From Marinobacter salexigens (GTDB taxonomy: Bacteria > Pseudomonadota > Gammaproteobacteria > Pseudomonadales > Oleiphilaceae), in NCBI RefSeq assembly GCF_018860765.1, contig NZ_JAHKPV010000001.1:119704-183703 (forward strand): a DNA stretch of 64,000 nt, read 5' to 3'. Of the stretch, positions 8,925-18,529 are shown in pieces. Each line of letters starts with the position of its first letter. Position 1 is the stretch's first letter. A program made the position numbers and the translations under genes. Below the pieces are notes generated by a model. That model was not told where the DNA came from. It made no database searches and saw only the letters and a list, made by a program, of their open reading frames with translations.

Positions 8925-8960
8925 TTGACAGACTGTCCCACTCGTTTGACATTTTGTATC
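8925..8960. promoter_or_regulatory. 15-bp direct repeat, possible AraC-family operator
   Basis: Two copies of TTGACAnnnTGTnnC start at 8925 and 8946, exactly 21 bases apart (two helical turns); 10 of 15 positions match. The first copy contains the palindrome GACAGACTGTC (8927-8937). Paired direct half-sites two turns apart are the usual layout for AraC-family regulators. The site lies between the divergent mini-gene and the AraC gene and could serve either. Confidence 0.4.
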
Positions 8961-8995
8961 AGCATCCATGACAACTCGTTAATGGGCCAGCTAAC

Positions 8996-10045
8996 GTGAC
9001 ATCTGCACCTACGGACAACACAACAGCACCTCTCATTGCAGCATCGAGCACTCTTGCACTGGTGCACTACCTGAAGCGTCAGGGTGTTCTGGACAGGCGG
9101 CGGGTTGAACAGCTCACTGGCGTAGGCATTTCGGCACTTGAGGACCCCGACCTGCGCGTACCTGCCCATGCCCACTACGAGCTTTGGGATCACGCCGAAA
9201 AAGTGACCGGCGACCCGGCGATAGGCCTGAACGCGGGTCAGGTTATTGATCCAGACCGTATGGGGCTGGTCGGTCACGTTTTTTTCAATTGCGACACGCT
9301 TGGCGAAGCCGTAACCCAGTACGTGCGCTTGCACCGGCTGATCAACGAATCGGTCACCCTGAGCTTCGAGCAAACAGGTGATCAAGCTATTTTGACCTGG
9401 CAGGCGGACTCTCTGGAGCACTACTGCCGTCAGGATATGGACCGCACTTTGGCTGCCGCTTTGTGTAGAACCCGGCACTTTATCTATCCGGGGATACACG
9501 CTGAATGGGTAGAAGTTGCCCATGCGCGCCCGGACTATGCCGATAAGTATGAAAAGCTGCTAGGAGGGCCGGTGGCCTTCGGGGCCGCCGCAACACGTCT
9601 TGCATTCGACAGCCGCCACATGAGCCATCCGATTCCGCATCGCAACCCTTATGTGTATTCAGCGGTTTTGAAGCAGGTCAACGGCCTGCTGGCTCGCCTG
9701 CAAACCCGGCGCTCATTCGGCCGCAAGATCCGCCGGCTGATATCGCGCCAAATGTCGACCGACAAGATCGATGCGGACACTCTTGCCCGACAATGCCACA
9801 TGAGCCGTCAAACCCTGTACCGAAGGCTCAAAAAAGAGGGCCTGAGCTTTCACGGGCTTGTGGAACACGTACGTAAAGACAAAGCCCTGCGCTATGTTGC
9901 GTCTGATCGCTACGCTCTGGGGGAAATCGCCTTTCTTTTGGGATTCTCCGAATTGAGCGCGTTCAGTCGGGCTTTCAAGCGCTGGACCGGCACGGCTCCT
10001 GCCCAGTATCGAGCACAGCATCTTAATCGGGAAGCGGATGAATAA
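8996..10045 (+). CDS. AraC-family transcriptional regulator
   Basis: 349 residues: an N-terminal ligand-binding domain of the type seen in OruR/ArgR-like AraC proteins (LKRQGVLDRRRVEQLTGV, then DPAIGLNAG) up to about residue 230, and a C-terminal double helix-turn-helix (LARQCHMSRQTLYRRLKKEG, then EIAFLLGFSELSAFSRAFKR). The start is GTG at 8996; no strong ribosome binding site precedes it. The stop TAA shares its last base with the ATG of the cardiolipin synthase (TAATG), so the two are coupled. The ligand is unknown. Targets may include the divergent 30-codon gene, given the direct repeat between them. Confidence 0.88.
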   Translation: MTSAPTDNTTAPLIAASSTLALVHYLKRQGVLDRRRVEQLTGVGISALEDPDLRVPAHAHYELWDHAEKVTGDPAIGLNAGQVIDPDRMGLVGHVFFNCDTLGEAVTQYVRLHRLINESVTLSFEQTGDQAILTWQADSLEHYCRQDMDRTLAAALCRTRHFIYPGIHAEWVEVAHARPDYADKYEKLLGGPVAFGAAATRLAFDSRHMSHPIPHRNPYVYSAVLKQVNGLLARLQTRRSFGRKIRRLISRQMSTDKIDADTLARQCHMSRQTLYRRLKKEGLSFHGLVEHVRKDKALRYVASDRYALGEIAFLLGFSELSAFSRAFKRWTGTAPAQYRAQHLNREADE

Positions 10046-11475
10046 TGCCTGACACCTCACTAGTGGCCATAGCGATCAGCCTACTTTATTTGGGCTCGGT
10101 GGCCTGTATCTATCGCATTCTTCTGACCTATCGCACAACCCAAGGCGCTATCGCTTGGATTATCGGCTTGCTTGGCCTGCCGTATTTGGCCGTACCTATG
10201 TTCCTTGTCTTCGGCCGTTCGCGCTTTGGTGGCTATGTAAAGGCGCGGCGAATGGGGGACCAAGCTCTAACGGCCTTGCTTAACCGGTTTGAGCGGCAGA
10301 CCACCTCCCTATCCATGCTACAACAACAACACCTTGATAGGCCGCTGCAAGTGCTTTGTAAGCTCGGCCGCCAGCCCTTCACAGAGGGTAACCGATGTGA
10401 TCTGTTAAAAGATGGCGAGGCCACGTTCGACGCCCTGATTAAAGCGATGGAAAACGCAACGTCTTATATCCTTCTTGAGTTTTATATCGTCCGTTCAGAC
10501 AAAATTGGTCAACGTATCAAAACCACACTTGAGAAAAAGCTCTCGGAAGGCGTGCAGGTATGGTTTTTGTATGATGACGTGGGCAGTTTCGGTCTGCCAC
10601 GCGCCTACTTGAAAGAGCTCGCAAAAGCCGGTGCCAAGGTTGCTTCATTTGGCGACGGCAACATCCGGCGGCGCCGCTTTCAGATCAATTTCCGCAATCA
10701 CCGGAAACTGTTGGTCTGCGATGGCAAGATCGGTTTTGTTGGGGGCATTAATCTGGGCAATGAGTATCTGGGCACCGTTATGGACCAAGAGCCTTGGCGA
10801 GATACCCATTGCCGCATAGAAGGCCCTGCGGTGATCGGGTTGCAACTGGCTTGGCTGGAGGACTGGAACTGGGCCAGTAACGAGTTCCCCAATCTAGATT
10901 GGTCGCCGAAGGAGAAGATGCCGGGCGACGAGCAGGTTTTGGTACTACCCACAGGCCCGGCGGACACTTGGGAAACCTGCACTTTATTTTTTCTGAGCTG
11001 CATCAACAACGCTCAATCCCGCATTTGGATTGCGTCGCCGTATTTTGTTCCAGACGTGCAGATTGTGAATGCTCTGCAATTAGCCGCGCTTCGGGGAGTG
11101 GACGTGCGAATCATGATTCCCGAAAAGTCAGACAATCTGTTCGTTGGCCTTGCAGCCTATTCCTATCTAGTCCAAGCCAGTCAGGCGGGCATTGGTATTT
11201 ATCGGTATCAACCTGGCTTTATGCATCAGAAAGTCATCTTGGTTGATGACCACTATGCCGCTGTCGGCACCGCGAATTTGGACAACCGCTCCATGCGCCT
11301 AAACTTCGAGATTATCGCCATCAACACCTCGACAACTTTTGTGACCGAAGTGGACGCCATGCTCACAAAAGACCTAGCCCACTGCCGCAGAATGACGGAA
11401 GAAGACTATCAGGATCGCTCCATCATGTTCCGCCTGACATGTCGCGCAGTTCGCCTGCTTGCTCCTTTGTTATAG
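10045..11475 (+). CDS. cls: cardiolipin synthase, phospholipase D family
   Basis: 476-residue integral membrane enzyme that joins two phosphatidylglycerol molecules (or PG with another head group) to cardiolipin. Two N-terminal transmembrane helices (about residues 5-25 and 33-55) precede two phospholipase D domains, each with its HKD motif: HRKLLVCDGKIGFVGG and HQKVILVDDHYAAVGTANLD. Length fits bacterial ClsA (about 480-486). Its coupling to an AraC regulator is less usual and suggests that membrane lipid composition is adjusted with the unknown signal of that regulator. Confidence 0.92.
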   Translation: MPDTSLVAIAISLLYLGSVACIYRILLTYRTTQGAIAWIIGLLGLPYLAVPMFLVFGRSRFGGYVKARRMGDQALTALLNRFERQTTSLSMLQQQHLDRPLQVLCKLGRQPFTEGNRCDLLKDGEATFDALIKAMENATSYILLEFYIVRSDKIGQRIKTTLEKKLSEGVQVWFLYDDVGSFGLPRAYLKELAKAGAKVASFGDGNIRRRRFQINFRNHRKLLVCDGKIGFVGGINLGNEYLGTVMDQEPWRDTHCRIEGPAVIGLQLAWLEDWNWASNEFPNLDWSPKEKMPGDEQVLVLPTGPADTWETCTLFFLSCINNAQSRIWIASPYFVPDVQIVNALQLAALRGVDVRIMIPEKSDNLFVGLAAYSYLVQASQAGIGIYRYQPGFMHQKVILVDDHYAAVGTANLDNRSMRLNFEIIAINTSTTFVTEVDAMLTKDLAHCRRMTEEDYQDRSIMFRLTCRAVRLLAPLL

Positions 11476-11570
11476 TCGGGCTTTTAGCTTCTCAGACACT
11501 GGCTCCATAATGGTTGAATATGCGACTATTCTCTCTACATTCTCTCAATCAAGCCTAGTGAACCTCGCCC

Positions 11571-12254
11571 ATGAAGGCCTTCGAACCCAAAGTAACACTC
11601 ACCGAACAAGTAGCCCGCCACATCGAGAATCAAATCGTTTTCGGCCAGTTCGGGTCAGGTGAACGTATTTACGAAGGCACAATGGCAAAGCAGCTGGAAG
11701 TTAGCAACGGCTCCATTCGGGAAGGTTTATTGTTACTCGAAAAGCGTCATTTAGTGAAGAACGTGCCGCGAAAAGGCGCCTTCGTTACAGAACTGGACGA
11801 CTTTTTTGTGCGCAGCCTCTACGAAACGCTGGAGCTGTACCTGTCCCACACTGGGCGAAAACTGGCCCGACAGTGGCAACCAGAGGACTTGGACCGGATG
11901 GAGCGGCTTTATGAGCAGATGGAAGATCACTTCCATAATAATAATCTGATGGAGTTTTTTGCACTAGGTGTTGAATACACTAAGGCCTCCCTCGCCTACG
12001 CCAATAATTATTTTATTACCGCAGCAATTGAAGACCTATGGCCCTCGGCCAGACGCTGCGCCTTCGTCGCTTTTAAGCGCGGTGGCAAGCGAGTGTTGGA
12101 AGACAATCTTGCACACATGCGCGAATCCATCAGCGCACTTCGAGACAGGGATGAAGAAAGGCTGGCTTCGATACTCCACCACTACGCCATTCAGCAGTGT
12201 CAGCAGGTTTGTGAAGCTACAACAGCGCTCAGTTCGCTTGCTGAAACGCCTTAA
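11571..12254 (+). CDS. GntR-family transcriptional regulator
   Basis: 227 residues: an N-terminal winged helix of GntR type (LTEQVARHIENQIVFGQF, MAKQLEVSNGSIREGLLLLE) followed by an all-helical ligand domain of about 140 residues resembling the FCD group. A winged-helix basic patch and the RKGAFVTEL hinge are typical. It begins 95 bases after the cardiolipin synthase, so it may share that transcript or have its own promoter. Its stop codon overlaps the stop of the convergent patatin gene (12251), with no terminator between. Effector and targets are unknown. Confidence 0.85.
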   Translation: MKAFEPKVTLTEQVARHIENQIVFGQFGSGERIYEGTMAKQLEVSNGSIREGLLLLEKRHLVKNVPRKGAFVTELDDFFVRSLYETLELYLSHTGRKLARQWQPEDLDRMERLYEQMEDHFHNNNLMEFFALGVEYTKASLAYANNYFITAAIEDLWPSARRCAFVAFKRGGKRVLEDNLAHMRESISALRDRDEERLASILHHYAIQQCQQVCEATTALSSLAETP

Positions 12255-14473
12255 TAAAACAGCTGGGTAAACGAGAAACCGATATTTAGATAAGCCGTCC
12301 ACTTGTCCTCATTGTTGTAGGCAGTTGCTAGCTGTACTGGGCCCAAGAAGGTGTCCACTCCGGCAAAGGCACTCCAGGACTTTACTGAACTGTGCCATCC
12401 TGCATCACTCAGTGATTCCCAAGCATTACCAGCCTCTAACCCCATGCCTGCGAACCAAGGCGTAATAGGCCCTCCAAACACTTGGCGGGCGTAAACAGAT
12501 GCCATCCCCGCACTGTCGCCCGTGATCTGTCCGGGCGCATACGCGGATAGCCGCCGAAAGCCCCCAAGCCGTATTCTGTTTTCAATACCTGGATCGCCCC
12601 GGGTCACCGTATGGGCATAGAGCAGCCCCGTCAGGGTAAACTTTCTCCAACTACCTGTGCCCAAAGCCATAGCTGTTACAGCATCAAAGTGTCGGTCTGA
12701 CCCTAAATCTTCGCGCTCCGCACGACCCCGAACTCCGGCAAAAGCACCACTACGGGGAAAGAACGCATCATCCAGAGAATCGTGCACCAACTGCAGGCTA
12801 ACGCCGCCCTGATGCACCGCTTCTCTGGGCGCTACTGCTACGCCAACCTGTTTATCCACCGTGGCGTATCCGCGAGTGTAGGTTAAGCGTGTTTCAGCGT
12901 TACCACCCAGTTCCATCCCCAAACCAAGATCAAAATGCCGGAAGGTAACATCAAGCTCAGCAACACGCGCGCCTTCAGGGTCGTAAACACTGATGGTGTC
13001 CCGAGAGTATTCGGCTCCAGCCACCATAAAACGCTCATAACCATAATCAAGCGGTTGATACCACTGGGTGCGAATACGCGGCTCGGTACCAAGCTGCAAG
13101 CCCGTTTGCCACTCTCCCCCCAGAGCATTCAATTCAGTCACACGCAGGGAAGAGGTAAGATTGAAGCGGGTATCACCATCGAAGTTATCCTCGTAGTTGA
13201 GCCCGAAAGACAAATAGTTAGGCCCCCAGCTTTTTTCCTGCGCTTTGATAACTAACTGTGTTCCGTCAGCTGACGGGGACTGGGTGTAGGACACGGTTTC
13301 ATAATAGCCAAGCCCGTAGATCCGTTTGAGATCCGCTTCCAAGACTTCTACATTTAAAGGCTCGCCGGTTTCCTGGCGTATACGCTCTCTAAGAAAGGCC
13401 CCACTCAGGCGACGGCCATATTCAACGTCAATACTTGCAACCACACCCTCTGCACCAAGGTTTGCAGAAGCCAATCGCGACCTGTATGCCTGCCACACCT
13501 CACTTGGTACAGTCAGTGGGCGTAGTTCCACTGCATGCTCCCGGGCTCCGGCGGCTCCCAGCTCAAACAACGCTGGCGCATCATAGAAGTCTGCTGAGCC
13601 GTAGTCTTTTAAATCCGGACGGATGAGGACATCTTTCTCGCCAAGCAAATCGAGCTGCTGGTCGGTATTGCGTCGGGTCATGATGGTGGTGAGTTGGCGA
13701 AACACCGAAAAAGCTTCTTGCAGCTCATCCGAGCTTACCAAGGCATCGGTAATATCAACGGCAATGATAATGTCTGCGCCCATTTCACGGGCGACACTCA
13801 CGGGTAAATTATTCGCGATGCCGCCGTCTACCAGCAAGCGGCCCTCAAGGTTGACCGGGGCGTAAACGCCGGGAATGCTCATACTTGCCCGCACCGCGGT
13901 AGCAAGATTACCCTTACTAAGCACCACTATATCACCGGTTTCCAAATCGGTTGCCACCGCTCGGAAGGGTATAGGCAAACGGTCAAAGTCCTCGACCAGA
14001 GCAACATTATGGGTAAGCCCGTTGAGGATAAAGCCAAGGTTTTGTCCGGCGATGATACCTGCGCCCAGATGTAAACCGTCCAGACTAACGCCAAGGCCCG
14101 GCGTAACGGGAAAGCGCCACTCTACTTGTTTCCGGCGGACAGGCTTGTATGCCCGGCCGGGGTCATCCCGAAAGCTCGATAACCAGTCCAAATCAATAAA
14201 GCGCTGCTCAATTTCCGCGACCGACATACCCGAGGCATAGAGTGCACCCACCGCCGAACCAGCACTGGTACCCACCACCAAATCCACCGGGATATTCATT
14301 TCTTCCAGCACGCGAAGCACGCCTACATGGGCCATGCCTTTTGCACCACCACCGCTAAGCACGAGACCAACCCGAGGGCGATCATCGCCAGATGTGTCGC
14401 TAGCAGCTGTCGCGAGTGTTTCTGGGGCCGCTAAAATCAAATAGGTGAGTAATACTAACGAGAGCCACTTCAA
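12251..14473 (-). CDS. patatin-like phospholipase with POTRA and outer-membrane barrel (PlpD-type)
   Basis: 740 residues in the architecture of type Vd autotransporters such as Pseudomonas PlpD. A signal peptide (residues 1-23) is followed by a patatin lipase domain with GGGAKG (41-46), the nucleophile elbow GTSAG (Ser70) and the catalytic DGG (Asp216). A POTRA domain (about residues 340-410) and a 16-strand type beta-barrel complete the protein, which ends in an aromatic residue (FSFTQLFY), as outer membrane proteins do. Predicted role: a phospholipase A presented at or released from the cell surface. Length matches PlpD (about 728). It follows the 197-residue unknown gene by 31 bases. Confidence 0.9.
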   Translation of the reverse strand: MKWLSLVLLTYLILAAPETLATAASDTSGDDRPRVGLVLSGGGAKGMAHVGVLRVLEEMNIPVDLVVGTSAGSAVGALYASGMSVAEIEQRFIDLDWLSSFRDDPGRAYKPVRRKQVEWRFPVTPGLGVSLDGLHLGAGIIAGQNLGFILNGLTHNVALVEDFDRLPIPFRAVATDLETGDIVVLSKGNLATAVRASMSIPGVYAPVNLEGRLLVDGGIANNLPVSVAREMGADIIIAVDITDALVSSDELQEAFSVFRQLTTIMTRRNTDQQLDLLGEKDVLIRPDLKDYGSADFYDAPALFELGAAGAREHAVELRPLTVPSEVWQAYRSRLASANLGAEGVVASIDVEYGRRLSGAFLRERIRQETGEPLNVEVLEADLKRIYGLGYYETVSYTQSPSADGTQLVIKAQEKSWGPNYLSFGLNYEDNFDGDTRFNLTSSLRVTELNALGGEWQTGLQLGTEPRIRTQWYQPLDYGYERFMVAGAEYSRDTISVYDPEGARVAELDVTFRHFDLGLGMELGGNAETRLTYTRGYATVDKQVGVAVAPREAVHQGGVSLQLVHDSLDDAFFPRSGAFAGVRGRAEREDLGSDRHFDAVTAMALGTGSWRKFTLTGLLYAHTVTRGDPGIENRIRLGGFRRLSAYAPGQITGDSAGMASVYARQVFGGPITPWFAGMGLEAGNAWESLSDAGWHSSVKSWSAFAGVDTFLGPVQLATAYNNEDKWTAYLNIGFSFTQLFY

Positions 14474-14504
14474 AACCTAACAAATCCTGTGCACTCCGCG
14501 CTCA

Positions 14505-15098
14505 TTATTTCTTTGACTCGTCATCTGCCAATGAAAGGTGCGACACATCCGGTACCATGGGTGGTGGCAAGTCCCGCTCGACGCCGATATCGCTGCCGGC
14601 AGGAGCCAGTGTCCAGTCGTCAAGATGTTGAAACATGGGCGGCTCCGCTTCCTCAGGTTCCACCAGAGTCACACCTACCGGGTCGAGCCCAAGCGCCGAC
14701 CTGGCAAGAATCTCATCGACTTTTTCTCCCGCTACCGGCAAGCGATCACCCGGTTCAACACTCGGGGTGTTGGAGCTAGGCTGCGAACTTGCAGGTTGGG
14801 AGGCCGTTTTTACGGCACTGGGTGCGGTGCCAGTGGGCTCGGGGGCAGGCGCCGGCTTTTCCGGCGGCTGGCTGCCCGGCATTGGCTGAACATAGGCAAC
14901 CATGCCGTGCTTGTTCAGCACCAGTCGATATTTTTCGGCCTGTTCTTCATCAAGCTTGTTGCGGATCACCACCGGACTGCCGCTGAACATGCGCTCTATC
15001 TGTTCAACACTGGCCTTGAACAAGGCGCGGGCATTGTTTCGCGCGGTGGTCATATCTGTGTCAGGGGCGCACTCGCCCTTGAATACGAGCTGAAACAT
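14505..15098 (-). CDS. unknown protein with a small N-terminal fold and proline-rich tail
   Basis: 197 residues. The first 75 (MFQLVFKGEC to KHGMVAYVQP) resemble a small domain found in front of several membrane proteins of gammaproteobacteria, with the pattern FSGSPVVIRNKLDEEQAEKY. From about residue 75 on the chain is rich in Pro, Ala, Ser and Glu and probably disordered, with short acidic stretches at the end. I chose ATG 15098 because GGAG lies eight bases upstream; longer frames (to 15131 or 15236) have no ribosome binding site. There is no signal peptide. It lies 31 bases upstream of the patatin gene and may be cotranscribed. Function unknown. Confidence 0.65.
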   Translation of the reverse strand: MFQLVFKGECAPDTDMTTARNNARALFKASVEQIERMFSGSPVVIRNKLDEEQAEKYRLVLNKHGMVAYVQPMPGSQPPEKPAPAPEPTGTAPSAVKTASQPASSQPSSNTPSVEPGDRLPVAGEKVDEILARSALGLDPVGVTLVEPEEAEPPMFQHLDDWTLAPAGSDIGVERDLPPPMVPDVSHLSLADDESKK

Positions 15099-15263
15099 GG
15101 GCAAGTCTCCTGCCGTCAGTTTTGGTTTCATAATAGTTGATAGGCGACTTTCATGGGAGCCCTTTGCAATCGAGTCAAAACCCCTAATGCATGCAAACTG
15201 CAAACAATTGAAAAAAACGGACCTAATACCACGCAATAAGCGACAGTTTTTGCAATAATCCCC

Positions 15264-15288
15264 GTAACGAAAAATTACAATCCGTTAC
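15264..15288. repeat. inverted repeat GTAACG-13-CGTTAC before the exported protein gene
   Basis: Perfect 6-bp inverted repeat, half-site centres 19 bases apart, located 36-60 bases upstream of the ATG at 15324. The spacing suits a dimeric regulator; no owner is evident. Confidence 0.35.
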
Positions 15289-15323
15289 AAGCATCCGGAA
15301 CTTTATTCGGGGAGCAAGCCTAC

Positions 15324-15689
15324 ATGAACATCAAGAGCCTGGCCCACACCGTAACATTTGCAGCTGTACTTGCTACTCAAACTGCCCACGCGGAGAATCT
15401 GGATATCGTGATGAGCCAGGTGTTCCCGAAGGATCAGGCAACCTACATTGGCTACGAGAGTGTTGAGCGTGAAGATATTCCCGTGACCTCTGCCGTAGAC
15501 CGCAAGTATCTCATCGTCGACTTCCGCCTTACGGCCAACCAGCAGGCATCGGAACAGCTTCAAGCCAGCGTTCACAAAGTCTGTATGGCTTTGTTAAAAG
15601 ACCGCGAACTGATCCGCAACCTGTCTGACTCCGGCTACGATATGGTTTCTGTGGCCTTTGACCGCCGCTCCCAGTTTGATTGCCTTTAG
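15324..15689 (+). CDS. small exported protein of unknown function
   Basis: 121 residues with a clear Sec signal peptide (NIKSLAHTVTFAAVLATQ, cleavage after THA at residue 22-23). The mature part is about 98 residues with two cysteines (in VHKVCMALL and at the penultimate QFDCL) that could form a disulfide in the periplasm; DsbB is encoded elsewhere in the window. GGGGAG lies nine bases before the ATG. It is a lone plus-strand gene between two minus-strand genes, with an inverted repeat in its upstream region. I do not recognise the family. Confidence 0.65.
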   Translation: MNIKSLAHTVTFAAVLATQTAHAENLDIVMSQVFPKDQATYIGYESVEREDIPVTSAVDRKYLIVDFRLTANQQASEQLQASVHKVCMALLKDRELIRNLSDSGYDMVSVAFDRRSQFDCL

Positions 15690-15730
15690 GCGTTTGTGCC
15701 AGCTCTGAATTATGGAAGCGCCAGTTCAAC

Positions 15731-18514
15731 TCATTCTTCACGGCCCAACAATTTAGGAAACATATCCAGCGCGCTGTTAACCGAATCGAGATTGAACGCC
15801 TCAACGTCCACCAGCAACTTCTCACCAAAACGCGTTACTGACCGAGAGCGATAACGCTCCCCCCACGCCAACACGCGGCGGGCAAAATCTCTCATTTCTT
15901 CCGGATCACCACTTTCCCGCACAGCCTCCCACTCGTCACCAAAATCTGCCGTCAGCTGCTCTCGCAACCAGCCGCGCTCTTGAATACTCAGTGTCTGTGC
16001 CAACAAGCGTTCGGATTCCTTGGTTTCACCTTCATCTTCAGCCTGCTCACCGGTCGATTGAACGTTGGGCAACGTAAGCGTAAAAACAGATCCGCTATTC
16101 GGCTCACTTTCTACTTCCAATTCGCCCCCCATCATCCGGGCCAGCTTACGACTGATGGCGAGGCCTAGCCCTGTACCACCATAACGGCGAGTGTTCTGCC
16201 CTTCCTGTTGCTCGAAAGCGTCAAAAATACGGTCACGTTGGTCGGGAGAGATCCCGATACCTGAGTCATTTACTTTGACCGTGAGCTGGTAATTTTGGTG
16301 TTCTGGCGCTTCCCCGGATTCATCTTCAACCGGTTCGACGGTTGCCCGCACCGACACGCCGCCTTCGTGGGTGAACTTAATAGCGTTACCCACGAGGTTG
16401 AACAATACCTGCCGAAAACGGGTTTCATCCAGCATCATTGCCACCGGCATGTTGGAGCCAACGCTTACTTCCAGAGTGATGCCTTGTTCCCGTGCACGCA
16501 GATCAAAAATATGCCGAACATCATCCAGCAGTCTACGCACGGATACCGGCGAATAGTCCAGTCGCATTTTGCCAGCTTCAATTCGGGAGAGATCAAGAAT
16601 ATCGTTGATCAACATCAGTAGGCTGCGGCTCCCGGCCCGGATGGCGTCCAAGTAGTTACGCTGTTGGGGGTCAGTCACACTGTTGCTGAGCAAATCACTG
16701 TAGCCGATGACCGCATTCATGGGTGTTCGGATCTCGTGGGACATGTTGGCGAGAAACTCACTCTTGGTGCGGCTTGCAGCTTCTGCCTCCCGGGCTAAGC
16801 GCTCCGCCTCCAGTTTAGCGGCCCTCAATTCATCTTCGCTCCGGCGCAAAGCGTTTTCAGAACGAATTCGCTCGTCCACCTCCCGCGACAGTTTGCGGTT
16901 CCAGTAAAGAAAGATCAGCACCACCACAATGGCGATCAGAACAACTCGCCGCACCACGGTGTAGTCTGCTTCCTGTTCAATATCGAGGTGAATCCACCGA
17001 TTGTAGATGGCCTCTGTGTCGGTAGGCTTCAGGCTGCCCAGAGCCTTGTTAAGAATGCGATGCAGTTCTGGGCTGTCTTTAGAGACCGCTAGCCGCAGGT
17101 CATATTGGTAGGGTGTAATGCTGGTAATTCGAAGATTGGAAAGACCAAGCCTGGCTACGGTATAGCTGACTGCCGGAATATGGGTCACCATGACATCAAG
17201 GTCGCCATTAGACAGCGCTAACAGCCCATCCTCAACCGTTGCCACAGGATAAAGGTCCAGATTTGGATGGTTAATCAACAGATAGTCGTGTGCCGCATGG
17301 CGGTTTACCACACCCACGCGCTCACTCCTCAGTTCCCGCAAATCTCCGATAAAGCGCCCGTCATCCCGGATAGCCAAAGCAATTGGCACGTTCACATAGG
17401 CTCGAGTAAAGAGAAACGACTCTTGGGTTCGCGGTGTGCGGGACAAGCCAGGCAGAATATCCACGTCTCCGGAAACCAGCGCCTGCTCTGCGGTCACCCG
17501 GTCTTCCAGTATTTTCCTTTCAAACCTGACACCCAACTGGCTCTCAAGGCGCGCAACCAGATCCGGCACAAGGCCCGTGGGGCGGCCGTCCTGTGCGTAC
17601 TCGAACGGTGGCCAGTCGGAGCGATAAGCGACTGAAAGTTCAGGGTGGCGTTTAAGCCAATCAACATCAGAAGCTGACAGTTCAACCCCGCTCTGCTCCA
17701 ACGCAGAAAGATCCACCTGTAGCCAAGACTGCCGAATAACCCGGTGCTCGTTGTGGGTGATGGCCCCTACAGTCTGATCCAGCACTCGGAACAAAGAGCC
17801 ATTGCTTTCATCCACCTGAAACACCACATCGACAGATTTCTGATCAAGCAGCAACGAGAGACCAATGCCGTTTATCATGGCTGATTGTAGGTAATCCGAC
17901 ACCACTGGCACCGGCCCGAGAAAGGCATCGGCTTGACCCGACAACACACGGCTAACGGCTTCACCAAGGCTCTGTACCGGCACTGGTGTAAAACTCTCGA
18001 CAGAATCAAGCATGTCATACTGGTTGGGGTCGCCCTCTACAACCGCTATGCGACCATTCTCAAGGTCTGCCAATGAACGGATTGCGGCATCGCCTGCACT
18101 GACAAACAGGCCATAGGTAAGTGTCATTAATGGGCTGGTGAACCGGATGCCATTCGGCACAGGTGTTCCCGGAATTCTTGTAGTTAGCAAAGCATCGATG
18201 TTGGGCTGCGCAAGCTGTGGTTCGGCATTATCGCCGGTGCTCGCTACTACTGGCTCAATTGGTAGGCCGAGCTTGCTGGAGAGGCGGGCAAGGTAGTCAA
18301 TATAGGTCCCTGCAAGGTCGCCGTTGCCGGTGTCGAAAACGAGAGGCACTTGCTCGGCGCGCACACCAATTCGGAGTATTTCCTGTTCGCCGACCCAGCT
18401 CAGGTCTTCATTGCCCAATACCGGCGCAGGTGATGTCTGGGGCGGGTCTGCCTGTGCCGCAGGCTGGCAGGTTAGAAGCAGCCAGAAAGCTAAAATAAAA
18501 GGGGTGACCTTCAC
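15731..18514 (-). CDS. sensor histidine kinase with two periplasmic solute-binding domains
   Basis: 927 residues. A signal peptide is followed by two tandem SBP_bac_3 (amino acid-binding type) domains at about residues 45-270 and 285-510, a transmembrane helix near 520-540, a coiled linker, the HisKA domain with [11 protein letters not shown] (His593), and the ATPase domain with [16 protein letters not shown] and GTGLGLAIS. This is the BvgS/EvgS-like input layout, but no receiver or classical HPt domain follows; instead about 100 helical residues (ERGWLREQL to FPKLLGREE) close the protein. No response regulator is adjacent. It starts 15 bases after the diguanylate cyclase stop and is probably cotranscribed with it, which suggests joint control of c-di-GMP by a small extracellular molecule. 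Confidence 0.88.
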   Translation of the reverse strand: MKVTPFILAFWLLLTCQPAAQADPPQTSPAPVLGNEDLSWVGEQEILRIGVRAEQVPLVFDTGNGDLAGTYIDYLARLSSKLGLPIEPVVASTGDNAEPQLAQPNIDALLTTRIPGTPVPNGIRFTSPLMTLTYGLFVSAGDAAIRSLADLENGRIAVVEGDPNQYDMLDSVESFTPVPVQSLGEAVSRVLSGQADAFLGPVPVVSDYLQSAMINGIGLSLLLDQKSVDVVFQVDESNGSLFRVLDQTVGAITHNEHRVIRQSWLQVDLSALEQSGVELSASDVDWLKRHPELSVAYRSDWPPFEYAQDGRPTGLVPDLVARLESQLGVRFERKILEDRVTAEQALVSGDVDILPGLSRTPRTQESFLFTRAYVNVPIALAIRDDGRFIGDLRELRSERVGVVNRHAAHDYLLINHPNLDLYPVATVEDGLLALSNGDLDVMVTHIPAVSYTVARLGLSNLRITSITPYQYDLRLAVSKDSPELHRILNKALGSLKPTDTEAIYNRWIHLDIEQEADYTVVRRVVLIAIVVVLIFLYWNRKLSREVDERIRSENALRRSEDELRAAKLEAERLAREAEAASRTKSEFLANMSHEIRTPMNAVIGYSDLLSNSVTDPQQRNYLDAIRAGSRSLLMLINDILDLSRIEAGKMRLDYSPVSVRRLLDDVRHIFDLRAREQGITLEVSVGSNMPVAMMLDETRFRQVLFNLVGNAIKFTHEGGVSVRATVEPVEDESGEAPEHQNYQLTVKVNDSGIGISPDQRDRIFDAFEQQEGQNTRRYGGTGLGLAISRKLARMMGGELEVESEPNSGSVFTLTLPNVQSTGEQAEDEGETKESERLLAQTLSIQERGWLREQLTADFGDEWEAVRESGDPEEMRDFARRVLAWGERYRSRSVTRFGEKLLVDVEAFNLDSVNSALDMFPKLLGREE

Positions 18515-18529
18515 GGGATATCCTCAGAT

